From: Litorivicinus sp.
GTDB lineage: Bacteria; Pseudomonadota; Gammaproteobacteria; Pseudomonadales; Litorivicinaceae
Length of the DNA stretch: 11,810 nt
Assembly: GCA_018402605.1 (NCBI GenBank)
Contig: JAGYIK010000032.1
Span: 1 to 11,810 of the forward strand
Reading direction: 5' to 3'
A program made the translations under genes and the position numbers. How positions within the stretch are numbered: the first letter of the stretch is position 1; the number at the start of each line of letters is the position of its first letter. The notes beneath the pieces are model-generated. The model was not told where the DNA came from and searched no databases. It saw nothing but the letters and a program-made list of their open reading frames with translations. Positions 1 through 6,806 of this stretch are shown piece by piece.

Positions 1-940
1 CCCGATAACTGGATCGCACCATAGGTCCGGAAACAACCTCGAGGAAGCCGCGCTCCAGACCCCATTGGCGGTAGGTTTCGAATTCGTCAGGCGTGACATA
101 TCGTGCAATCGGCAGGTGGTTGACCGTCGGCCGCAGATATTGCCCAAAGGTCAGGATGTCAACGCCATGTGCGCGGCAATCATCCATGGCCTGTTGGATC
201 TCATCATCGGTCTCACCAAGACCCAGCATCAGGCTGGTTTTGGTCAGTACGTCAGGGCGGTGGGCTTTGCCGTGCGCCAAGACATCCAGTGTCTGTTGAT
301 AGCTTGCTCGTGGATCACGAACCGGGTGCGTGAGTCGTTCGACGGTTTCGACATTTTGAGCAAAGACCTCGAGACCCGAGTCGACCAGCGTCTCCACATC
401 GCGAAGCACGCCTTGGAAATCCGGTGTCAGCGCTTCAACCGCAGTATCTGGGCATCGTGCCTTGATGGCTCTGACGGTTGCTGCGAAATGCGCTGCACCA
501 CCGTCATCGAGGTCATCTCGATTGACACTCGTCAGCACCACATATTTAAGGCCCATAAGTGCGACCGATTCCGCGGTGTTCTTCGGTTCTTCAAGATCTA
601 ACCAACCCTTGGGATTGCCGGTATCGACGGCGCAAAAACGACACGCACGCGTACACACCGAGCCCATCAGCATGATGGTGGCGGTACCGGCGCTCCAACA
701 CTCACCGATATTTGGGCACATGGCCTCTTCGCAGACCGTGGAAAGTCGATGCGAGCGGACGATCTTTTTGACGTCTTGATACCCCTCGCCACCCGGGCTG
801 ACAAACTTCAGCCAGCGCGGCTTATCACCACGCGGAGCAGCCTCATCGGTCCGGCGTTTCTGGCCATTTTTGATGGCAGTGACGCCAACGCCATTGACGA
901 TTTTGTCACCACTTTTGGCGCGGGGTTTGGTCTCGTTCAT
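1..940 (-). CDS. lipA: Lipoyl synthase LipA (3' end cut by window edge)
   Basis: Radical-SAM enzyme that inserts two sulfurs into a protein-bound octanoyl group, making the lipoyl cofactor of GcvH and the 2-oxoacid dehydrogenases. The reading frame is open from the ATG at 940-938 to the left edge: 313 residues are visible, against about 320 for the family, so only a few C-terminal residues are missing. Both cysteine triads are present: auxiliary-cluster Cys70, Cys75 and Cys81 (CEEAMCPNIGEC), and radical-SAM Cys96, Cys100 and Cys103 (CTRACRFC). The conserved VLTSVNRDD and EALTPDFQG stretches follow, and the last visible residues, VRSSYR, match the usual C-terminal region. A GGAAG ribosome site lies 4 nt before the ATG. 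The ATG overlaps the gcvP stop (ATGA), which suggests translational coupling. It is the last visible gene of the gcv operon and so probably under the glycine riboswitch; that regulation is inferred. Confidence 0.96.
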   Translation of the reverse strand, partial: MNETKPRAKSGDKIVNGVGVTAIKNGQKRRTDEAAPRGDKPRWLKFVSPGGEGYQDVKKIVRSHRLSTVCEEAMCPNIGECWSAGTATIMLMGSVCTRACRFCAVDTGNPKGWLDLEEPKNTAESVALMGLKYVVLTSVNRDDLDDGGAAHFAATVRAIKARCPDTAVEALTPDFQGVLRDVETLVDSGLEVFAQNVETVERLTHPVRDPRASYQQTLDVLAHGKAHRPDVLTKTSLMLGLGETDDEIQQAMDDCRAHGVDILTFGQYLRPTVNHLPIARYVTPDEFETYRQWGLERGFLEVVSGPMVRSSYR

Positions 941-2283
941 GCTACTTCCGTCGTCTCTGCGTACTCCGACACTGGAGGACAGCTACAGACAAGATTGCGG
1001 TCGCCGAAGACATTGTCAATCCGCCCAACCGGTGGCCAGTAGCGATCGGTCTTTAATGCGGCCACAGGGAAAGCGGCCTGGGTGCGACTAAATGGTCGCT
1101 CCCAAACCTCTTGTGTGACGGCTTCCACGGTGTAGGGCGCGTGCCGCAACACCGAATCATCTGCAGAAACACGGCCGGCTTCGATCTCGGCGATTTCAGC
1201 GCGGATCGCAATCATGGCATCACAGAATCGATCGAGTTCGGCGAGCGATTCACTTTCGGTCGGTTCAATCATCATGGTGCCAGCAACAGGCCAGCTCATG
1301 GTCGGTGCATGGAACCCATAATCGATGAGGCGCTTGGCGATGTCGTCAACAGTCACACCGACTGCGTCCTTCACCACGCGCGTATCTAAAATGCACTCAT
1401 GTGCAACGAAGCCACGTGCATCGGTATAGAGCACTGGGAAGGCATCTTTGACACGTTTTGCGATGTAGTTCGCGGCTAAAATTGCATTTTCAGTGGCCTG
1501 TGTCAGGCCATCGGGGCCCATCATGCGGATATACATCCAAGAAATCGGCAAAATCATCGCCGACCCAAATGGGGCCGCTGAGACTGGACCTACAGGTGCA
1601 TCGGGGTCCAGCAGAGGGTGACTTGGCATGTAGGGCAGTAAATGTTCCGCCACGCCAATCGGTCCAACCCCAGGGCCACCGCCGCCGTGCGGGATGCAGA
1701 AGGTTTTATGCAGATTCAAATGCGACACATCGGAGCCAATGATCCCCGGGCTTGTGAGACCGACCTGTGCGTTGAGGTTGGCGCCATCGAGATAGATCTG
1801 GCCACCGTGCTGATGCACGAGATCACAGGCGGCCTGCACTTCTGTTTCAAATACCCCATGTGTTGATGGGTAGGTGATCATGAGGCACGAGAGGCGATCA
1901 CTGTATTGCTCGACTTTGGCAGCGAGATCGGCCATGTCGATATTGCCTTGGCTGTCACACTGAATCACCACCACGTCGAGGCCGACCATCTGTGCACTGG
2001 CAGGGTTGGTGCCATGCGCAGATGATGGGACCAAACAGATGGTGCGATGGGTATCGCCACGGGCGATGTGGTATCCCTGAATGGCCAATAAGCCGGCATA
2101 TTCACCTTGCGCCCCCGAATTCGGCTGCAATGAGATGCCGGCATAGTCTGTGATTTCCGAGAGCCACTCAGACAGTTGCGCCATCATTTCCGTATACCCT
2201 GCGCGCTGATCGGCAGGTGAGAATGGATGGATGTTCGCAAATTCAGGCCAGGTAACAGGTGTCATCTCGGCTGCTGCATTCAC
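937..2283 (-). CDS. gcvP: Glycine dehydrogenase (P-protein), C-terminal half; separated from the N-terminal half by a frame change
   Basis: Carries the PLP site of the P-protein, which decarboxylates glycine and passes the aminomethyl group to lipoyl-GcvH. The 448-residue frame opens with NAAAEM, which in E. coli-type GcvP directly follows the LGSCTMK motif. PNSGAQGEYAG (about 54-64), SAHGTNPASA (88-97) and the PLP-lysine motif HLNLHKTFCIPHGGGGPG (Lys193) are intact, and the C-terminal YGDRNL-like stretch is present as FGDRNL. The only available start is a GTG at 2283-2281 overlapping the upstream TGA (GTGA). That GTG falls at an internal codon of a normal GcvP, and the frame just upstream is closed by a stop. 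True split-type GcvPB subunits are longer and contain the LGSCTMK motif, so this looks like half of a broken single-chain gcvP, not a natural subunit. Together with 2280-3767 it spans about 943 codons (E. coli 957). Confidence 0.93.
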   Translation of the reverse strand: MNAAAEMTPVTWPEFANIHPFSPADQRAGYTEMMAQLSEWLSEITDYAGISLQPNSGAQGEYAGLLAIQGYHIARGDTHRTICLVPSSAHGTNPASAQMVGLDVVVIQCDSQGNIDMADLAAKVEQYSDRLSCLMITYPSTHGVFETEVQAACDLVHQHGGQIYLDGANLNAQVGLTSPGIIGSDVSHLNLHKTFCIPHGGGGPGVGPIGVAEHLLPYMPSHPLLDPDAPVGPVSAAPFGSAMILPISWMYIRMMGPDGLTQATENAILAANYIAKRVKDAFPVLYTDARGFVAHECILDTRVVKDAVGVTVDDIAKRLIDYGFHAPTMSWPVAGTMMIEPTESESLAELDRFCDAMIAIRAEIAEIEAGRVSADDSVLRHAPYTVEAVTQEVWERPFSRTQAAFPVAALKTDRYWPPVGRIDNVFGDRNLVCSCPPVSEYAETTEVA

Positions 2284-3767
2284 CTCTCATGGTGCATGAG
2301 CGAGTGGACCATGGCTCGATCGAGTGCGAGATCGCGATCGGAGAGCTTTCTGAGATACCGCATCATCTCGGTTTCAGAGTGATACCGGTTGAATGCTTCT
2401 TGCGTCATGAATGGCGTCTTGCGGACTAAGCCTGCGGGCAATCCAGTTTCCCGGCGATCCGTTAAGTTGACCTTAAATACCGATGCTAATGCCTCAAGTT
2501 CGGCCTCTGTTGAGGCTTCGTCCAGTGACAAACCGATGGTGTGGGGATCGGCCACAAAGAGGTTCAATCCGGCAGTCAGTGCGTGTTGCCGAATGCTTTC
2601 TACATCGTCCACCGTCACTGAGAGAGTATCGAAGAAGCTTGGGTTGACCGCATAGCCTTTTTCAACCAGCGCGGCATGCAAACGCCCCGCCATCGCATGG
2701 ATGCGGTGGGCAATGGCGGTGAGGCCTTTCGGTCCATGATAGCAGGCATAGAATCCAGCGATGTTGGCCAATAAGACCTGTGCGGTGCAGATATTACTGG
2801 TGGCCTTCTCGCGACGGATGTGTTGTTCACGCGTTTGCAGGGTCAGCCGAAACGCAGGGCGCCCCTCTGAATCGATTGACTGGCCGACTAAGCGACCTGG
2901 GATTGAACGCTTCAAGGGGTCTGAGACTGCAAAAAATGCAGCATGCGGACCACCATTGCCCATCGGCACACCAAACCGTTGGGTTGAGCCAAGACAAATG
3001 TCCGCACCGAGATGCCCTGGCGCTTCCAGACGGGTCAGACTCAAGATATCGGCTGCCACGATGGTGAGAATTTTGGCTGCTTTGGCCTGCTCGATTAATG
3101 GACGTAAATCGACGACTGAACCGTCGCGGCCGGTGTATTGCACCAGCAGTCCAAACGCGTCTTCAAATGCAGGTGGGTGGTGTGGGTCGAAGGTGACCAC
3201 CTCATAGCCAAGCGGCTGTGCGCGCGTCTCGACCACCGCACGGGTCTGACTGAACAGATTATCGGCCACATAGAAGCGCTTGCTTTTGCTTTTCGAGGAT
3301 CGTTCACACAATGTCATGGCTTCGGCAGCCGCTGTGGCTTCATCGAGAAGCGACGCATTGGCGACAGTCAGTCCGGTCAGTTCAACCACCATGGTTTGAT
3401 AGTTGAATAGCGCTTCCAAGCGTCCTTGGGAGATTTCGGGTTGGTAGGGCGTGTAGGCCGTGTACCAGGCTGGGTTTTCCAGCACATTGCGCTGAATCAC
3501 TAACGGCGTCAGTGTGTGGTAATACCCCTGACCGATCAGTGTCCGGACAACCGTGTTCTTGTTTGCGATCGTCTTCAGTAATGCCAAAGCATCGGACTCT
3601 GAGAGCGCTTTAGGAAGTGACATTTCGCGCCGTTTTCGGATGTTCTCCGGCACAATGGCATCTGATAACTCGGTCATGGACCGAAGCCCCAACGTGTTCA
3701 ACATGTGCTGTTGATCACCCTCAGACAACCCGATGTGGCGATTGCGAAACGTCATTTCCTGGCTCAC
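2280..3767 (-). CDS. gcvP: Glycine dehydrogenase (P-protein), N-terminal half; frame lost at the LGSCTMK motif
   Basis: N-terminal half of the P-protein, a fold related to the C-terminal half that builds the dimer-like core. Recognised by RHIGLS near residue 10, IGQGYYHTLTP, NPAWYTAYTPYQPEISQGRL, LLDEATAAAEAM, QRFGVPMGNGGPHAAFFA, TREQHIRREKATSNICTAQ and FNRYHSETEMMRYL. The GTG start at 3767-3765 is preferred because an AGAGGA ribosome site lies about 6-7 nt upstream; the ATG four codons later would sit directly on another purine run. The gap after gcvH is 11 nt. The frame follows GcvP homology as far as DRAMV, then ends in an unrelated tail (HSLMHHER) before TGA. The expected PLGSCTMK is only partly recoverable: S-C-T-M appears in another frame at about 2288-2299. 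Best read as one gcvP with indels near 2284-2310. A naturally split GcvPA is usually shorter, about 440-450 residues, and ends earlier. Confidence 0.93.
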   Translation of the reverse strand: MSQEMTFRNRHIGLSEGDQQHMLNTLGLRSMTELSDAIVPENIRKRREMSLPKALSESDALALLKTIANKNTVVRTLIGQGYYHTLTPLVIQRNVLENPAWYTAYTPYQPEISQGRLEALFNYQTMVVELTGLTVANASLLDEATAAAEAMTLCERSSKSKSKRFYVADNLFSQTRAVVETRAQPLGYEVVTFDPHHPPAFEDAFGLLVQYTGRDGSVVDLRPLIEQAKAAKILTIVAADILSLTRLEAPGHLGADICLGSTQRFGVPMGNGGPHAAFFAVSDPLKRSIPGRLVGQSIDSEGRPAFRLTLQTREQHIRREKATSNICTAQVLLANIAGFYACYHGPKGLTAIAHRIHAMAGRLHAALVEKGYAVNPSFFDTLSVTVDDVESIRQHALTAGLNLFVADPHTIGLSLDEASTEAELEALASVFKVNLTDRRETGLPAGLVRKTPFMTQEAFNRYHSETEMMRYLRKLSDRDLALDRAMVHSLMHHER

Positions 3768-3778
3768 AGATAATCCTC

Positions 3779-4153
3779 TTAGAGTTCTTCTTGAATGAAG
3801 TGCTGGTAGGCCGCTTCGTCGAATAAATCATCCAACTCACTTGGATCATCGAGACGCATGCGGAAAAACCAACCGTCATTTTCCGGATCTTGATTGACCA
3901 ATTCAGGGCGCTCTGAGAGCTCCTGATTCGATTCAATGATGGTCCCGGTCACCGGTGCATAGATGTCACTGGCAGCCTTGACCGATTCAACGACCGCGAC
4001 TTCAGCGCCTTGATCGCAGGCCGAATCGGCCTCGGGGAGGTCAACAAAGACCACATCGCCCAATTGTTCTTGGGCATAAAATGTGATTCCGACGGTGGCA
4101 ATATCGCCCTCGATACGGATCCACTCGTGTTCACGTGTGTATTTAGTTGTCAT
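3779..4153 (-). CDS. gcvH: Glycine cleavage system H protein
   Basis: Small shuttle protein whose lipoyl-lysine arm carries the aminomethyl group from GcvP to GcvT and is then reoxidised by lipoamide dehydrogenase. It has 124 residues (E. coli 129). The lipoylation motif ESVKAASDIYAPVTG is intact, with Lys59 as the expected modified residue. YTREHEWIRIEGD near the N-terminus and LGDVVFVDLPE are family hallmarks. The start is the ATG at 4153-4151, preceded by AAGGA with about 8 nt spacing; an upstream in-frame extension to 4216 has no family similarity and runs into gcvT, so it was not used. The gene lies 17 nt after gcvT and 11 nt before gcvP. One residue looks unusual: the VGIT-D/E-YAQ stretch reads VGITFYAQ, with Phe where an acidic residue is common. 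The downstream lipA could supply its cofactor. Confidence 0.96.
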   Translation of the reverse strand: MTTKYTREHEWIRIEGDIATVGITFYAQEQLGDVVFVDLPEADSACDQGAEVAVVESVKAASDIYAPVTGTIIESNQELSERPELVNQDPENDGWFFRMRLDDPSELDDLFDEAAYQHFIQEEL

Positions 4154-4170
4154 AACAGAGTCCTTTTTGG

Positions 4171-5280
4171 TTAAAGCGCACGCAGATAACGCTGTTGTAC
4201 AAAGATGGGGTCGCATACCTCACAGGGCAGTGCTTTGCCACGCACTTCGGCAATCAGTGCAGTACCGATTGTACTGACATTTTGTGACACATACCCCATG
4301 GCAACGGGTCCTTCACAGGTCGGGCCAAAGCCCCCTGAGGTCACCTCACCGATCACTTCGCCGGCTTCTGTTTTCAAGACCGTGTGATCGCGAAGTGGTG
4401 TGCGGCCATCGAGTGGACGAATTCCAACCCGCTTTCTTGCTGCACCCTCCTTGAGCTCTGCTTGGATGACGCTGTCGCCCAAGAATCCACCCGCATCACG
4501 GCGGCGCTTTTGAATCGACCACACGAGGTCGGCTTCGACCGGCGTGGTTTCGGTAGTGAGATCCGAACCATAGAGACAGAGCCCGGTTTCCAGACGCAAT
4601 GAATTCCTCGCACCAAGACCGACCCAGGTGCACTCAGGTTGCTCTGTTAACAGGCGGGCGATGGTTTCCGCATGGGCGTTGGCGACGGAGATTTCATAGC
4701 CGTCCTCGCCTGTTTAGCCACAGCACGACAGAACCAAGTCGATGCCCGCATATTGGCAGTGCAGTGCACGCATAAATAGAAGGCTCGCTGCCTCCGGAAT
4801 CAAACGCGTCAGCATCGCACGCGCTTTTGGGCCCTGCACCGCGATTAAATTGTGTTGATTTTGATAGGTCATGGTGATGGATTCGGGCAAATGGGCGCGA
4901 AGATGGGCCATATCCGCATGCTTACAGGCGCCATTGACCACCAAACCCCAGAGATCGGTATCCCATCGGGTCAGCATCAGATCATCGAGAATGCCCCCGT
5001 TGTCGAGCGTGAGCTGTGAATAGCGAATCTGCCCTGGCTGCATCTCGTGTAACGCCGCAGGCACCAGTCGCTCGAGGGCATCTGTCGCCGATGGTCCCGA
5101 GACCGTGAATTGCCCCATATGTGAGACGTCGAAAAGACCCACTGCATCGCGTGTGTGCAGGTGCTCACCTTTGACGCCCAGTGGATATTGAATGGGCATA
5201 CGATAGCCGGCAAAGGGTGCGAATTTTGCGCCCAATTCGGTATGGAAGGCCTCCAGATGGAGTGGGTATAGATCGGTCAT
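4171..5280 (-). pseudogene. gcvT: Aminomethyltransferase (glycine cleavage T protein), interrupted by one in-frame TAA
   Basis: T protein releases ammonia from the aminomethyl-lipoyl arm of GcvH and forms 5,10-methylene-tetrahydrofolate. The frame runs from the ATG at 5280-5278 (strong GAGGAG site 5 nt upstream) to TAA at 4173-4171: 370 codons including the stop, against 364 residues in E. coli. Family motifs appear in order: FDVSHMGQ (50-57), GGILDDLML with the conserved Asp pair (about 99-100), and LIAVQGPKA (145-153). Codon 189 (4716-4714) is TAA where the family has Tyr of GYTGE. Reading on in the same frame gives TGEDGYEIS, GLGARNSLRLETGL and a normal C-terminus, so the lesion is one substitution and not a frameshift. 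The GARD motif also reads GARN. As written, translation stops at 188 residues and loses the C-terminal half. An internal TTG at 4599 could start a fragment but has no evident function. First gene after the riboswitch. Confidence 0.93.
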
Positions 5281-5312
5281 GCGGACTCCTCGCGTGTCGC
5301 GTTGCATGACCC

Positions 5313-5469
5313 ATCTGTCATTGACCTGAGAGATTCGTGCGAGGCACTTACTCCTTCGGTGAGCCGCGTGGCTGCTTTCCAGATTCGATCGTTTCGGCTG
5401 CGGTCCGGGTGCCTGAGAGTTTCCGGGTCGGTTGCTCCTTCGGCGGCGGGTTCGCGCTCTCCCTCAGCG
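5313..5469 (-). promoter_or_regulatory. Tandem glycine riboswitch in the gcvT leader
   Basis: Read on the minus strand, the leader contains two copies of the glycine aptamer core. Aptamer 1 (about 5397-5469) has GGGAGAG, then GCCGAAGGAGCAA (near 5432-5444) and ACTCTCAGG (5412-5420), closed by a GCTG/CAGC P1 pairing (5465-5468 with 5397-5400). Aptamer 2 (about 5313-5384) has CTGGAAAGC, CACCGAAGGAGTAA and TCTCTCAGG, closed by ATCTG/CAGAT (5380-5384 with 5313-5317). The linker is short, as in two-aptamer glycine riboswitches. No U-rich terminator follows. Instead a small ATGAC/GTCAT hairpin (5317-5321 with 5306-5310) shares a base with the second P1, and the GAGGAG ribosome site of gcvT follows, so control of translation is the likelier mode (inference). 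Glycine-activated expression of cleavage operons is the known role of this class. Confidence 0.93.
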
Positions 5470-5476
5470 AAATGCC

Positions 5477-5505
5477 AATATGGTGTTTCCACCTTGGCGA
5501 TCGAA
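5477..5505 (-). promoter_or_regulatory. Weak candidate promoter for the gcv operon
   Basis: On the minus strand, CATATT (5482-5477) matches 4 of 6 bases of the -10 consensus and sits 17 nt from a poor -35 candidate, TTCGAT (5505-5500). Transcription would begin near 5469, right at the 5' edge of the first glycine aptamer, which is the main argument for it. The -35 match is poor, so this is only a positional candidate. Confidence 0.25.
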
Positions 5506-5515
5506 AGCGTAGTAT
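5486..5515 (+). promoter_or_regulatory. Weak candidate promoter for glyA
   Basis: On the plus strand, TTTCCA (5486-5491, 4 of 6 to the -35 consensus) and TAGTAT (5510-5515, 4 of 6 to the -10 consensus) are 18 nt apart. Transcription would start near 5522, giving glyA a leader of about 30 nt with an AAGGA site at 5542-5546. This overlaps the candidate gcv promoter back to back. Support is the base match and position only. Confidence 0.25.
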
Positions 5516-5553
5516 GTGCAACTCCCTCCGGGCATGCAATGAAGGATCTCCAG

Positions 5554-6806
5554 ATGTACGCAAAGACCTCGACTATTTCTGAATATGATCAGGAACTTTA
5601 TGAAGCCATGGCGCAAGAAACCGTGCGTCAAGAAGATCATATCGAGCTCATTGCGTCAGAAAACTACGCCAGTCCGCGTGTGCTTGAGGCACAGGGGTCC
5701 GTGCTGACCAATAAATATGCTGAAGGCTACCCAGGTAAACGGTATTACGGTGGATGCGAGTATGTGGATGTTGTTGAGCAGTTGGCGATCGATCGAGCCA
5801 AAGCGCTGTTCGGTGCAGCCTATGCCAACGTGCAGCCGCATGCCGGCTCACAAGCCAATGCAACAGCCTATCTGGCGCTTCTCAATGGCGGAGACACAAT
5901 CTTGGGTATGTCCCTAGCGGACGGTGGCCACCTGACGCACGGTGCATCGGTCAACTTTCCGGAAAAATGTATCACGCAGTGCAGTATGGCATCGATGCCG
6001 ATGGGTATATGGATTACAACCAAATCTCCCGATTTGGCTGAGCAACACAAACCAAAGCTCTTGCTGGGTGGATTCTCGGCCTACTCTCGGATTGTCGACT
6101 GGGCCAAAGATGCATTGAAATCGCAGACAACGTGGGTGCCTATTTCCTCGTGGATATGGCGCACATTGCAGGCCTTGTGGCGGCCGGCGTCTATCCATCA
6201 CCCATCCCGCATGCGTGTGGTGACCACGACGACACACAAAACGCTGCGCGGTCGCGCTCGGGTTTGATTCTGTCAGGCCATGACGACGAAACCTTGCACA
6301 AGAAGTTCAACAGCGCCGTTTTCCCGGGTATGCAAGGTGGTCCACTGATGCATGCGATCGCGGGCAAAGCGGTCGCCTTTAAAGAAGCAATGGAACCCAG
6401 TTTTAAAATCTACCAAGAGCAGGTCGTTAAAAATGCGAAAACGATGGCGGCCGTCTTTATCGAGCGGGGTTACAAGATTGTCTCCGGCGGAACCGATAAC
6501 CACTTGATGCTGGTCGATCTGGTCGCGCAAGGGATCACCGGCAAAGCGGCAGACGCAGCACTGGGTGACAGCCACATCACGGTTAACAAAAATGCCGTCC
6601 CGAATGACCCGCAATCGCCTTTTGTGACCTCAGGGATTCGGATTGGAACACCTGCGGTGACCACGCGTGGCTTTGTTGAGAGCGATTGTCGCGAGCTTGC
6701 ACATCTGATCGGTGATGTCTTAGATCACTTGGATGATGAAACGGTGAAAGATCGTGTGCGGAGCCAAGTTAAAGCGATGTGTGATCGTTTGCCTGTGTAC
6801 CGTTAA
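5554..6806 (+). pseudogene. glyA: Serine hydroxymethyltransferase, disrupted by several small indels
   Basis: SHMT interconverts serine and glycine using PLP and tetrahydrofolate. The start is the ATG at 5554, with AAGGA 7 nt upstream; an in-frame ATG at 5539 is less favoured. The first 135 codons are clean (HIELIASENYASP, YAEGYPGKRYYGG, GSQANATAYLAL). Comparison with the family then shows a missing base near 5956-5960, an extra base near 6027-6035, two extra near 6109-6117, two missing near 6215 and one missing near 6253. The PLP-lysine motif TTTTHKTLRG (Lys codon 6238-6240) lies in the first frame, between the last two lesions. From 6254 to TAA at 6804-6806 the frame is clean (SAVFPGMQGGPLMH, SGGTDNHLMLVDL, ITVNKNAVPND). 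Net change is -1; the restored length is 417 residues, equal to E. coli GlyA. As written no full enzyme can be made. The 3' end overlaps the convergent acyltransferase gene by 38 bp. Confidence 0.94.

Noticed and set aside
65..779. Plus-strand open frames across 65-779
   Set aside because: They are antisense to the lipA frame, which has complete cysteine motifs and clear family similarity through this stretch.
2280..2310. Programmed ribosomal frameshift in gcvP
   Set aside because: Restoring the LGSCTMK motif needs more than one shift within 30 bp, and no slippery heptamer with a following structure is evident.
937..3767. Natural two-subunit GcvPA/GcvPB system
   Set aside because: Natural GcvPB carries LGSCTMK inside its N-terminal part and natural GcvPA ends earlier; here the break lies after the usual junction and the motif is out of frame.
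4714..4716. Stop-codon readthrough or genetic-code change in gcvT
   Set aside because: Other genes here, including mdh, the channel and gcvT itself, end in TAA at the expected family lengths, so TAA is an ordinary stop.
5302..5553. In-frame 5' extension of the glyA reading frame back to 5302
   Set aside because: The extension is the antisense of the glycine riboswitch and has no family similarity; the ATG at 5554 has a good ribosome site and matches the usual GlyA start.
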